From positions 6,160,081 through 6,224,080 of the forward strand of contig VZDJ01000219.1 in assembly GCA_008694505.1 (NCBI GenBank): 64,000 nucleotides of DNA. The letters are read 5' to 3'. The notes beneath the pieces were generated by a model that was not told where the DNA came from, made no database searches, and was given only the letters and a program-made list of their open reading frames with translations. A program made the translations under genes and the position numbers. Every line of letters starts with the position of its first letter. Position 1 is the first letter of the stretch. This DNA is from Cyanoderma ruficeps (Eukaryota; Chordata; Aves; Passeriformes; Timaliidae). Positions 25,100-37,325 of the stretch are shown here, piece after piece.

Positions 25100-27799
25100 A
25101 TTCCTGCAACTTACGCAGGTTTCTGTGCCTGTTCCCTGTGGAAGTGGGGAGCACAGGCATGTATGAATTTCTCTATTTGCTTGCCACAATTCAGAATGCT
25201 TCGTTCCTGGAAACAGTGGAAACAGCCTCTGCACAGGGTGCTGGGATGCTTCTAAAAATCTCCAAATCGAACTTGCACTTGATGTGCTGAAGAGTTTGTG
25301 GGGAGCTGGGAGACAACAGGGGGTTTCCCAGAGCACAGGGCTGGTGGAGGGGTCTGCAGAGAAAGATTTCTGTTCTAGCTGAGGACTGGGTGAGGAGGCA
25401 TTTGGGTTTAGTGTGGGATGGCAGGATGGGAGCGGATGCTTGTCCCTGGCAGTGTGCCCAGTTAGCTCAGGATCTGGGCACAATAGGTGTCTTCACCTCT
25501 CCCAGGTTGCTTGGGCTGGGCAAAATTGCATTCCCAAGAGCTCCTCTCCAGTCTTCCCCTGCTGTGAGGCAGGACCAGTCAGCCCCGGGCCATCATCCCC
25601 ATTTTAACACCAATGGTGGTGCTAATTTTTGTCCAAGGACATAGTGATTTACATTTGTTTAGGCTGATGAAGTGCCATCATCCTCTTTGGTTTAGCATTT
25701 ATCTGCCCTTCCCAGCTTGAACAATGGCAATGCTAAACATGTTGGTTTGCAAGCAGTTCAGTTTTTGGTTTCCAGGCATTATCCAGGGCTATGCCTGTGG
25801 ATTTGAGTTGCAGACACTTCAGGGGGATGTTCATTTGTTTATAAAAGAAACCCACATCTGTTTCTGTTTGAATTTTTTAAGCAAGCCTACATAGAAACCT
25901 TTCACTTGGTTTCTGGCTCTGTAAAAACTAGATTTTGGGCCAAGTTTGACCTAACAGTGACCTTTTCAAAGTATTACAAATTTTTTTGGTATTTGTTTAT
26001 GGCTTTATTAATGATGCCATGTGGGGAATGGGTCAGTTAAAGGTGAAATGAAATTATAGTGTAAACAAAGATTAATTTTGGAGCAGAGACCATATTTTGT
26101 GGGGACTTACGTTGCTCCATAGTTCACCAGCTGAATTGCTCCTGAGAGCTTTAGGGAGCAGGAGTTCCAGCCCTGGGAGGGATGTGGGCAGTGGGTCCTC
26201 CCACCCCCCCTTCCGCGGGTGCCAAAAGGGTGGTAGGAGCTCAGCCACCATCAGACTTTATAACTCCGGGATACAGATGGGGAAATGGCCCAATTACCCT
26301 TCTACAGTAAATTCCTCTCTTAAGTGCCATGCGGTTTACTACTGTCTGGCTGCTCAAGATGAGTCCCTCCGGAAAAACCAGCACCTTCTTAGCATGGCCT
26401 GGGAGGTGACCATTTTCTGGAATGGCCTGGTTTTGGCCAAAACTTTTGCTCCCTTCAGGTGCACTACCTTGTGTGCTATCCCCTGCCCAGCCTTTCAGTG
26501 CTGCTGTTCAGAGATGTCCATACCTTGCTCAAGCCAGAATTTCATTCAGAAATTTAATGCAGTTTGGTTTGGAGGATGCTGTCTTGGATCCTGCCAAACA
26601 GTGGCAAAATGATGTGCTGGAGTACAGACACTATTTTTACCTGCAATGTGAGCCACTTCTCTATGTGAATATCAATTCATCTTGTTATGTAGTGAGTGTA
26701 TTAATTCTGTAGGCAGCTGTAGGACAGAAGCAGGATTCAGGCACCAAATTCATTTAGAAGGATGATCAGTGCATCTCCTCATATATATCAGCCCAAACCA
26801 ATGCCAGCCTCCTGCTACCTGTGCTGAGCATTGATTGTAAATCTTTTTTTTTTCCTGCCTTGGAAGGAGAGTGATGTCAGTGATGCTGTCGTGCTGTAAG
26901 AACAGAGCTGGGAAGCCTGGGAAATCTCACTGGCTATCGGTAGCATTCCTTTGCTTCAGCTCAGGTGTTTATTTTCCTCCTCTTGGCTTTGGTTTATTTA
27001 ATCTCTGTGATTAGGAACTCCAGAATTAATAAAAGCATTGCTCTGTCTTTGTGCTCCGAATGTCTCTTTGCCACTTCAGACCAGTAAGAACCAGTTTAAA
27101 AGTTGAGGTAGGATTTTCACTAAAAGTAAGCTTCAGTTTGAGCTATCTTCAATTTCATTTCCCCCAAGCAAAATCCAATGGCTACTTGGAACAAGGCTTT
27201 AATAACATCTGTTTCCCCTTGAATCACCAGGGGAAAGGTATTGATATTGCCATAATCTTAGGGAGTGTTTTAAGTCACATTTTGACAGGGCAATGCCTTA
27301 CCCCAACACTGATAGTTAAAATGTTTAGGATATTTTGTAGTGTTTTCCCTTATAATGCTGTGATAGCACGTATATTGTAAAATACAGCTATTACAGGGGT
27401 TTTTATATGTTAATGTGGAACATTTCCTGATGTTTGGGGGGAAATGTCATGCTCTAGCTTGCTATCCCAGTCTGTGTGCTGCTTGTACCTGCTGCAACCA
27501 AACCACACAAACCCAGTGTTTCATTATCATTCCCACTTACCATTTGTGGAACCAGTAGTGGGTATGACATAGGAACACATTCAGATGCTTTGAAAATATT
27601 ACAGAAAGTACTAGGAAGATTTCCATGAGGTTAAGATTGTTTTCTGTGGATGTATTTTGGCTTGCAGCCTGTTGGATAATTGTCTAGTCCACAAGTAGCC
27701 CTTTTCATCTGTGAAAGCCAAAGCCCTGTATTGGGGGCCACACTGATCAGCCACCAGCCACATTGGTAAAGTTTGGATCCTCAAAAGTTAAAGTACCTT

Positions 27800-27862
27800 T
27801 CTTCTTCTTCTTTTTTGTTTTTTTTTTTTNNNNNNNNNNTTTTTGTTTTTTTTTTTTTTTTT
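27800..27862. repeat. T-rich tract containing a 10-N assembly gap
   Basis: A (CTT)n/poly-T tract is broken by ten N (27830-27839) and continues as T runs to 27862. The gap size is probably nominal, so coordinates downstream may be shifted relative to the true chromosome. The tract does not touch a coding exon. Confidence 0.95.
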
Positions 27863-28752
27863 CCCTGAAGCACCTGCTTTGAGTTCCGAGTGCTCGGTTC
27901 CCAAGGGGCGAGTTCAGGAGAACCTGCTGGTTTCAAGCGTTCCTGTGGCTTGTTCAAAGTCTCAGAGCAAATCAGCTGAGCTTGAAACGGGTCTCCTCAT
28001 CAGTGCAGTGGTACCTGCTGCTGTGATTTTAGCTCTGAGAGGATGGAGAAGCTGCCTGCTCACCCCTGGGAGCTCTGGTGCAGGCAGTTCTGCCTGGGGG
28101 AGCTCCCAGCGGGGCAGGGCACAGTGATGGGAAGTGCTTCAGGCTGGCCTGTGTGACAGATACTGGCAGAGTCTTAAAAGGAGTAGATACCGTGGGAAGA
28201 TGGGTCAGAGGGTAAAACCCCAGGCCTGTGATGCACAGGGGCTCTCCTCAGCTCTGGGATGCTCGTACTTCCCCCTGCAGACATACCGAGAATGTGCAGT
28301 TTCCATTCTTCTGTCATTACACTTCTCAACTCCTCAGCTCTGACAGGTGGTTCACAGGACATCTTTCCTCCCATCCAACAGCACCACAGTCCTTGGTAGG
28401 GCATCCTCCAGTCCTTGTTGGCGCTTCCTCCCTTGGCAGTGCTCTTGTAGAGGAAGAGAGGTTTGGATGCAAATCCTGCATAGAGACATGCAAAGCCGAG
28501 TGATCCAAACGCACTCACTGTAACTACTGGGAGCAGGAAAAGCTGGTAGAAAGACAATTAAAGTTTTTTTTAAAAATTGTGAGAATTGTTTTATTTTGTG
28601 GTTTTCTTAGCTTCTGGGTAGTTGTCTGTCCTGAGGGTAAGGACTGACTGGTGCTAGGGTAAAAGGGTGTGCAGATATTCAGATAGCAGTGCTTTGGTGC
28701 TGAGCTGGGTTTTCTGGACATGAAGTGTAATGTTCAATTTCTTTCGTTACAG

Positions 28753-28810
28753 ATGGAAGAAAAACGACGCAAGTACTCCATCAGCAGTGATAACTCAGAC
28801 ACCACTGACA
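28753..28810 (+). CDS. JADE2: JADE2, first coding exon (residues 1-19 and one base of codon 20)
   Basis: The translation MEEKRRKYSISSDNSDTTD matches the N-terminus of JADE2 (PHF15), which is rich in basic and serine residues. The acceptor AG at 28751-28752 follows a pyrimidine-rich tract, so the initiator ATG is the very first codon of the exon. The donor is GACA|GTAAGA, phase 1, and the next exon (GT...) completes a serine codon. The start is chosen by homology and by the G at +4. JADE2 is a scaffold subunit of the HBO1 (KAT7)-MEAF6-ING4/5 acetyltransferase complex, which acts on nucleosomal histone H4 in the nucleus. It has also been reported as an E3 ligase for LSD1. This serine-rich head precedes the conserved HAT-binding region and is likely disordered. 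Confidence 0.95.
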
Positions 28811-31248
28811 GTAAGACCTTTAATTCAAAGCTTTGAACAAGATTCACCTCCAGCAGCCAAAATGCTTGAATAATTACTTTACAAAGAGTGGAGGAAACTG
28901 CATTTACTGGGAAGCCTCTGCACAATGAATAGTATGCGGGGCTGGGTTTGTCAGAAGTGCAGCAACAAGCTGATAACACTTTATTTAAACACTTGGCTGT
29001 GGCTCCCCTTAACTGATGAGAGTGTCTCCCTCGTGTGAGGAGTCTGGGCGAGGAGAGCTGCTGATTGCAGATCTGCTAACGAAGCAGCAAACACCCTTTG
29101 CAGATGAGTTGTCCTTTCCTGTGAGCTGCAGCCTGAGACTAGTTTGCTCTTGATTTGGGTTCTTCCAGGGGAAAGGGAAGTTTTTACTGGAGTCAGAGTA
29201 AAACTGGAGCCGCATTGTTCCCTTCTTGCAAACTGAAGAGTGATGTGGGAAAAGGGATAAGGCTCAAGCCAGCAAAACTTGCAAGCCCACGCATGCTTTT
29301 CAACATCTACCTCACTTCATCCTTGTTCAGGAAGGCACAGAAGCATGTGTTCAACAATAAACATGTGCAAATGTGCTGAATTTCGTCTATAAATAGAGCA
29401 CTCTCCTCTCCCACTTACCCCAGGGTTTCACCTGCTGCAGACACACCACAGTGCCTCGGTGTTCAGTACCCTCAAGGCACCAGCCTAATCCCTTGTCTGG
29501 ACTCTGGTGTTTCTTACTAGTTGCTCTTGGTTTCTTACAAATGTCACAGTAATTTCATCTGGACCGTGCTGGAAATTTGCTCTCCACACTTTACAGGATC
29601 TGGCTGCTGGATATCTGAGAACGAAAGGGACTTTAGTAAAGACACTAAACTTCTGGGGTTTTTCCTAACAGGATGATGAAGAGATTACAGGGGGTTATGG
29701 AAGGGCTGATCTTGCTGGGTTTGGCTGCTGTTCCCACAGCTTTAGCCAAAAAAATTGTCAGTGTGAGTGGAGTTAGCACCACAACTGCTGATGGGAACCT
29801 GCTGTTGGGCTGCCAGTGGGGACCCCCATCCTGCTGGAGCCTTGGGGGGCCTGGGGGCTGAGCTGTGCCTGCAGAAAGTGTTTCAGGCTCTGTCAGCACT
29901 GCTTGCTTCTCGTAAAGTGAAACATCTCTATCTCAGAAAGGGGTTTGTTTTGGAAGCCATGCTCCAAACTTCCCGTCTCCTAATCCCCAGATGCTCAAAG
30001 GCTTACGGAGCCGAGCTGTGCTGACTGGCTTCGCTGCCTTTCAGGGGTAAGGCATCTTTAATCATGGTATTAAACAACATGGCCTTATCTCTCTGGGGCT
30101 TGGATATTTATGCTGCAGGTGATATCTAAGCTGTTGACAAATGCTCTCCTGCAGGATAGTTGTAAACAGAGTGGTGACCTTCTTTTTCGTGCCTCTGCCA
30201 GGAAAGGGTAGTTGTGGTGTGTTATCCAAGCCTGTGTAGCTGTAGCATCATATTGTAGCTCGAGAAGAGGGGGAAAGGTGGAAATTAGTGGCTGATCTGT
30301 CCATGGAAGCTGTGGAGCTGCTGCTTGGAGCAGCTTGCTGAGTAAAGCAGCGTGTCCCTGGGCTGCAGCATAGGGATGTCTGCTCTGGGCTTTGTCTACA
30401 CAGTCCTGTTATGCTCTGAAATGTTACAAAGAATTTCATTTATACGGAACCCTCTTTAATAACATGTGGCCTGACACTTCAAAAAACAAGCTGTCTTTTG
30501 GGAACAGGTGATGCCTCCACATTTGGTCTTCATTTTGTGAAGTACAAGGGAGCGCACTGCAAGTAAAGAATACAGATTGAGCTGGTGCCTCTTCCCCTGC
30601 CAGGAAAACCAGGGGTGTGAAATTTACCTGGGCCTGAGCTGGTGGAAGGACAGATGTTTCCCACTGCAGTGGTACCACAGCCTGGTCCCTGAGTCAGCTC
30701 AGCTCCTGGCCAGAGCCCTTCCTGAGGTCCACGTGCACATGGCACCATCGAGTTTGGATGTTGCTTATGTGCACAGTGTTGTTTCCTCCTATTTAGCCCT
30801 CCAAGGATAAAATCAGTGTTAAATAGGCCTGCTGATAGTTATTTTGTTGCAATATCACAGAAACATTTTTATATACTTGAATATGCAAGGGTCCTCCTAT
30901 ACAGAAGACTGAACTGTCATCATTATTATACAGAAATTCCAACAATCAGTTTGTTATTTATTATTCACAAACACAGTCTTTCATTTAAGTGATAATGACA
31001 CAAATGGGTTGGAAATCAAGATCAATAATGTAGTGGTTCCAGCACATTTCAGGCTTTAACTACCCTTCCCTTTTGGGGGTGGCAGCAATGGTGATGATAC
31101 TGCACAAAAAAAAGTCATGTCAAGGTATTATTTCTTCTCATTGCTGACCCAAAGTGTTGGTTGAGGCTGGAGCAGTGGGGCTGGTGGCAAAGGTAAGGAA
31201 AAGCTTTGACTCTTTCCCAGGTAACCTGTCTCTGTTGCTTTGTTGCAG
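28811..31248 (+). other. JADE2: JADE2 intron 2
   Basis: A 2.4-kb phase-1 intron with donor GTAAGA and acceptor CTTTGTTGCAG. It contains no identifiable repeat family or RNA gene. Overlapping open frames (for example 28734-28979 minus, 29645-29899 minus) show no family features. Confidence 0.9.
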
Positions 31249-31334
31249 GTCACACCACATCCACCTCCAGATGCTCCAAAATTCCGAATACCAAATCCCC
31301 CTGGTCACGGCAGAAGGAGAAGAAGCCCTCTGAG
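31249..31334 (+). CDS. JADE2: JADE2, second coding exon (residues 20-48)
   Basis: After the upstream A, the 86-nt exon reads SHTTSTSRCSKIPNTKSPWS, then RQKEKKPSE. It ends on a codon boundary at GAG|GTACGT. The N-terminal SHTTSTSRCSK and the terminal KKPSE are the JADE2 landmarks, and KPSE is shared with JADE1. The central part (IPNTKSPWSRQ) differs from the mammalian JADE2 form, as expected for a weakly constrained linker. The acceptor is TTTGTTGCAG|GT. The exon is basic and serine/threonine-rich and links the N-terminal head to the conserved domain that starts in the next exon. Confidence 0.95.
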
Positions 31335-34300
31335 GTACGTGAGCTTTTAGGCTTTTCCCAAAGAAGAGTTTTCACATGGGACTGTACTTGCCCAGATGTG
31401 ACAGCCAACATGCCCACGGCTGTGTGTGGGCAGTGAGACCAGGACAAGGCATCCCTGAGCAGCCAGAGCCCCTGGTGCAGAGCCACAACCCCCAACAGCA
31501 GTGTCAGCCCCAGCTCTCCTGGGGAGAGAGCTGCTGGATACACCAGGAGCATCTCTGGGGAAGGGTGGGGTCCTTGTACCTGAAACCACTGTGGTCCTTG
31601 TGCCCACTCCATCCCTGTTGAGGCAAGTAAAGCAGAGTTAAGTTGGAAGTTAAGTTTGGTGGGGCTGGGAGGTCCTGCAGTACTGGGGTGTCTGCCTGTG
31701 AAGATTCCCTGGTTTGGGTGCCCTGCTGGATGCCCTTTTATTAATGGCACAGGTCAGAGCACTGATGGCAGGGGGGTGATGTGGAGACTCCTCCCCATGA
31801 GCAGGTGAGAGGCGTGGAGAGCTGTGGAATGAGAGGCAGCACAGCTGAGTTGCAGATTGTGTTGTGTTGGTTTCCCCCTGTCATGGGGTTCAAGGACATT
31901 AAGCTGAGGCCGTCAGTGCCTGACCTTGCTGCAGGGTTTCCCCTTGCTGGTATGGGCAGTGCTGCCCATTCTGGGGACACTGCCCAGGGTCACCTGCTGC
32001 CTCTGTAGTGCAGGGTCTGGGCTTGGGTGGGAGGAGCTGTTTGTCCCCAGGGCTGTGCTGGAAGGGGTGGTGCTGTGTCCTGTTTTCCTTATGTGCCTCG
32101 GATACATTTCCACTAGCCATGGAAACTATACCAGGCATGAGCTGCTGTTGTAGCAACCTCAGTGTTTGGCAGTGGTCATCTTCATTTCAGCAGCAGCATG
32201 AGCAAAGCCAGAGGGACATTGTTCTCACATTCCCTTCCCTCTGGACTGGGGTCTGGAGTCAACAGTGCTAATTTTAGAAGCAGATGAAGCTGGCATGGCT
32301 CATGTGAACTCCCCAAGCTCTCCCTGTTTCACCTCTCCTGACACTGTGGCCTGGTGAGCACAAACCCCTGTAACATCCTCCTTTTGCATCAAGCTGAGTA
32401 GAGATTTTGAGGTTTTCCTGTGGTCACTGCCTGAATTACAGCTGCACTTGGTTCTTACTGCTCTGACAGGTTTACATTGATATATCTGTGTTGGCAAAGG
32501 ACACAGACTGCAAAAGTTGAACTTACTTGTGCCTTGGGTGAAGAGAGGGACTGGGAAGCTGTTACTACCAGCTGAGTTAGTTGGAAATACTCCAGAGAGC
32601 AAGAACCAGAAGTTCAGATGTTACTGACTGCTGGCAAGGCTGTTGGTAAATTGACTGTTAGCACTGGTAGTGTTGGGTTTTCGCTATAGATGTGTTTCTC
32701 AAAGTGGGTGTGGGGGAGATTTCTGTGAGCTGAATCCTCCTGTGGAAAGTGAAGCATTTTAGGCGTCTGTTCCTCCTGTGGTACCGTTACCCCTCTCTGA
32801 AATTACTGTCCAGGCCTTGGGTGAGCCCTTTAGGTGCTGTCAGAAGTCCCTGCCACAGAGAGGCCTCATGTTAGATGTGAGAGGATGTGACTCGTGCCAC
32901 TGCAGTATCATAGGTGCCCCCCTGTTGCTGCCCAGTAAAGTCCTTCTCCAAGAGTTGGGACATCTTTCTGTCTCTGTGGTGCAGACACGTTTTTGTCTTT
33001 ATTATTAATTACTTCAATCAGCCATCTGGGATTTTACCTGACTGTTACGGAATATAAGTCCAAGATTCCAAGTGAAAATGCTTCTGGATTTGATGGTAAG
33101 ACCTGGATCCAAGTTGCAGCTGTACAACAGCTGGAGCGAAAACTAGATCTTAGTCCATGGCACCTGGGGAGACATCAGATGCCTGCAGAGGGCTCATCCC
33201 TCTGCTTACTGCTCCATTATCCCCTGAGGAGGGTTCTCAGTGAAATGCAGCTGAAATGTAGCTGTGGAGCAAAAAAAGTGGAGTAAAAGCTGAACAGTGC
33301 CCAGCTTAGCAACAGTTGAAGTGAACCTCTGGCTTATCTGAACTGAAACTCCAGGGGAATTTGGGGAGGCGATGTGTGATTACTCAAGCTGGAGTTTGGC
33401 CAGGATGCTCAAGCTGACAGACCATGTTTTACAGAAGCATGGTGGGCACACAGGCAGATGGAGCAGTCCAGATCTCAGCTGTGCTCCCCTCACTTTGCAT
33501 TGCCCCTGCAATTGCTGGTGTCTAGGTCTGCTGGAAATCAGCACAGCTGAAACTCAGGGGTCAGGAGATTGTCAGAGGTGTGATGCAGTATCACCCCAAG
33601 ACCTGCAGCAGTGCAGGGAGATGGTTTGGAGGTCACTCCAGTATGAATTTCCTCTCCAGCAGCATCTTCTAAACTCTTCAATGAGTGACCCAAGTTCTGC
33701 TCTTCCTGTGAGCACCCATGATCATGTCTGGTCCATGTGTGGGATCTTGTCATCTGTGAAACACTGCGGGGTTTGGCACATCCTCCCACGAGCCTTGGGG
33801 ATTTCAGGCAAAGACTGGGACAGGCATCGTGTCCTGTTGGAGCAAGTACTGAGAGATGTAAAACACAAACTACACCACTATCAAACTACTTCACATGGAA
33901 CAGTGAATCGCCTTTTCTTTCGTCTCTCCTGCTGAGGATGGAAACTACAGGAGAATAATAGGGAGAGGAAGATGTATGTATTAGCAGATATTGAAGCCCC
34001 AGCCGTTTTGGATCTGGACACACCTTTTCAAACAATTACTCAAACTCCAAGTTTACACATGGCTTGTAGCTTTATCAGGAGCTGCAGTGGGTGCAGGCAT
34101 GTCCTGAGGGATGGCCATGCTGGAGGATGGGCTGGAGAAACAGGGGGTTCATGTGTGTGTGGACCCACCAACCTGTCCTGCCCTTCTCCAAGTCATGTCC
34201 CCATTTCTCTGGGAGCTGCTGTCCCAGAGAAACATGCGTTCCTCCTGACAACCCGGGCAGGAGATAAAAAAATTGAAAGCATTAGTGTTACATAGTTATT

Positions 34301-35800
34301 AGTCGGGTCAGGGGGTGATGTTTATTATGAAAGACTCTGTGAGAAGGGATTAACTATACACATTAAAAACCATCCAATACGAGGCATCTGGAAAAACAAG
34401 CTTCTTAACATGGAAAAGTACTGAGCTGTTTGTAAACATCCGCGAAGGGGCCATTGCCAGGGAGGGTGATTATATTTATCTGTGCCTGTCACGGGGCTCT
34501 GCCCAGGCTCTTTCCTGACTGTCCCAGGCACCAGGCCTCTGTCTTGGCTCTCTCCCTCAAAGAGGTGACAGTTGTCCTCCCCTGCCCCTTGCCTGGGCTG
34601 CAGAGCCTTTTGGGGCTGAAACCTGATGCTGATGGTGCCCTGGGCATGGCTCTGCTGCGCTGTTTTGCCTGAAGGCAGAGGATGAACGTCGGCAGCTGCC
34701 AACAGCTTCTTGCATCTGCAGTGATAGCAGTACCAATCCAGTGATTTTAATTAATCTCATTAGTGCTCGTTTGTCTCTTAACTTGTCTGCAAATGGAGCA
34801 TGGTGGCTGGTACCCATTTCCCTGCGTCCCTGCAAGGAGCTGCTGGTCATGCTCCCCACCCTGGGAGCTTGAAGGAGGGAGTGCTCACTCAGGTTATGCT
34901 TGCTGTGGATCTGAATCTGCAGCAGGGAATACGACATGCCTGAAGGATGGATTTCTGCTCCTGTTAGTGCCACGTTAGTGCAATCCTGCCCCTGGCTGTA
35001 GAGCTGCTGGGGATGTGAGCATGAGCCTGGCTGGTTTGACTGCAGTCATCAAGCCTCTCTCCTGTTCTTGACAAGGAACAGTTGTCAGTGTCTAAGGAGA
35101 GAATCTAAGAACAAGGCAAGAGTGTAATGATAGTGGCTGGTTCTATCTGCCAGCTCCCAGCCATCAGCAGCCCGGGGACTCCCTCAGATGCTGCCTCTGA
35201 GTCACTGCCTTAGCTGCTGTGTTAGTCACTACCTCCAGAGCTATTTGAGATCTGTGCTCACCTGCACTGCTGGAGTGTATTTTGGAGGGACAAAAGCCTG
35301 CTTTTTTCGTGCAGAACACCTGCCTGCCAGCCCTCCAGCTGTTCTTTCTCAGCTGAAGAGCTCTGTGCAGCCTGGGCTGTGCTGTGCAACTGCTGCTCAT
35401 CCCACCGGACATCCTCGCTGCCCTTCTCCCTCACTCCAGACCTTTGGGAGGCGAGGAGACTGCAGCTGCAGGCAGGGCTCAGGATGAAGGGGAAACCACA
35501 AATTCATACAATTTACATTATTTTTTGCTTGCCTTGTTTAGATGTTACTTCTGTGTTTTGAAAGGAGCCTTTTTGTATCTCTTTACAAGGATTAAACTCT
35601 TTTCCCTTCTAAAAAGTAATGCTTACTGCATTGGATCATGTGTTTTTCCTCCTGCATTAGGTATATAATGACCCAGTGCAATGTGAATGTAGTTCTGTGC
35701 TCTTCATGCTTGGAAAAGAGCTTTAATGGATGTGGCCAAGCAAGACTGGACATGCTTTTATGGGGCTGGATGGGGAGAAAATCCCTCTCTGTTGAAAGGT

Positions 35801-35837
35801 TTGACTGCAGTTTGGCTTTGACTGCAGTTTGGCTTTG
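35801..35837. repeat. 17-bp tandem duplication
   Basis: The unit TTGACTGCAGTTTGGCT occurs twice head to tail without mismatch (35801-35817 and 35818-35834), with the first three bases of a third copy. It is a very recent small tandem duplication within JADE2 intron 3. Confidence 0.95.
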
Positions 35838-36660
35838 TCGGTTTTCCCTTGCCAGCATGGGGATAACAGATTAAAACCATTGTCTTCTGAATGCTGAGAA
35901 GGGCCGGACAAAAATGCTTCTTGTTCCTATTTTGAGTTCTGTTGTTCATTGAATCTTTAACAGCCAGCGTTTCAAGAGGAAACAAGACTAGATGAAGAGG
36001 TTGGAGGCTGGCTCCCAAGTGCACATAGGAGTTCAGAATTTCTTCCCCCACAGGCAAATAATTCCTGGTTGCACACACACTCCTGGCATTGCCACATTTC
36101 AAAACCTTGGTATCGAGTATCAACGCTCCTCTCATTTTGGAAAGGGCTGGAAAAATGTGATAGAACAGCAGGGATGTAGGACTGGGAGGTCCAGAGGGGA
36201 GAGGGGTGGGGCAGCCAGGGCAGCACCAACAGAAGTGCCATCTCAAGCTGCTATCAAGACAGTTTGTACAACCAAAACCTATTCTCAGGGCTCCCATTGT
36301 TCCCGTTGTTTTCTCTTTCTCTGAAAATCCTTGTGACTCATGAGCTATAACAAACAATTTTATGCTTGAGAGAGTGGAGGGCTAACAGAGCTGGCTGGAA
36401 ATGAGGAGGGAGTCCTGTGAATAAAGCAGCTGGAGAGTTCCCTGGTCCTGGATGGAGGAAGGTGGTTATGGCTGGGGGTATGCAGGAGTCAGCTGCCAGG
36501 ACTGCAGTCAGGGAGGGAAAAAAAAGTGTTGAGCCAAAACCTGAAGAAAATTTGTTATCTCAGTGTTAGGAAGCAGTCCCACACCCTGCCTGCAGTGACC
36601 TGCTGCTGCCCTGCTTGGGAGCAATGCTTGGACCACCCGCTGCCCCTGCTTGCTGTGGAG

Positions 36661-36743
36661 GGACATCACTGTGAGGTTCTGTGTGGTGCTGTGGGTGTGA
36701 GGGTCATTACTGTGAGATACCACGTGGCTGCTGTGGGTGTGAG
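36661..36743. repeat. Imperfect tandem duplication of about 41 bp
   Basis: Two adjacent copies share the pattern CATTACTGTGAG...TGCTGTGGGTGTGAGGG (first copy CATCACTGTGAGG...). Several substitutions separate them, so the duplication is older than the 35801 one. Confidence 0.75.
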
Positions 36744-37149
36744 GGCAGCAGGGAGGATTACAGATCTGTTGGGTGATGGAGGGAGTGAATTCAAAGGTGA
36801 GATCTTGGATGCAGGCTGTGACCATCCCTTTTCACTTCTCCTGCTCGCTCTCACCCTAGTGAGCGCTGTGTTTTCTGCATGCACTTCATTTTGAGCTTCT
36901 GTTCTCTTACATTGTGTATTGCTGCTTTGCAGCATAGAGTGCTTTGGAAAGAGTTCTTTTTGCTAGAACTTTTTAGGGACAGACATGTTACTGTGTATTA
37001 AAAAAATAGCATCCCATCCTGGGACTTGAAGGAGGAGGGACTGAGCTTATTCCTCTGCCCCAAGAGCGAGGTCTGAAAGCTCCAAAGTCAGCTGGGTGCA
37101 GATGCAGGGGAAAATGTAACAGAATTCCCGCCAGCTCAGGAGGCCTGGT

Positions 37150-37325
37150 GTGCAGGGACCCGGCCGGCTGGAGCCCATCTGTGCTGGGCTGAGCCTCCTG
37201 GTCCCTGTGGAGCTGTTTTCTCCTGGGCTGGTTTGCAGCAGGCGCCTGGAGCCCAGCGCCCTTTGCCGGGGGATGCCGGGGCCGGGCGCGATCGGCTGCG
37301 CCGGATCCGGCACAGCAGTCCCTGG
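37150..37325. promoter_or_regulatory. Small CpG cluster in JADE2 intron 3
   Basis: CpG dinucleotides concentrate in CCCGGCCGGCTGG and, at 37235-37315, in GGCGCCTGGAGCCCAGCGCC and GCCGGGGCCGGGCGCGATCGGCTGCGCCGGATCCGG. The surrounding intron is CpG-poor. Possibly an unmethylated intronic enhancer or a small orphan CpG island. No transcript structure is visible. Confidence 0.4.

Larger units (their letters stand above)
22295..28752 (+). other. JADE2: JADE2 intron 1
   Basis: This interval runs from the inferred donor GTAAAG to the acceptor TTTCTTTCGTTACAG. Its first 0.9 kb is the rest of the CpG island, followed by unique sequence with a second CpG-rich islet at about 24725-25040 and two poly-T tracts. 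I see no CR1 copy or conserved coding segment. Open frames here (for example 26097-26612, + strand) have no recognisable domain. If alternative first exons exist, this intron is where they would be. Confidence 0.7.

Noticed and set aside
33372..33935. 187-codon plus-strand open frame in intron 3
   Set aside because: No motif or family resemblance. It is a plausible chance ORF and does not lie between conserved splice sites.
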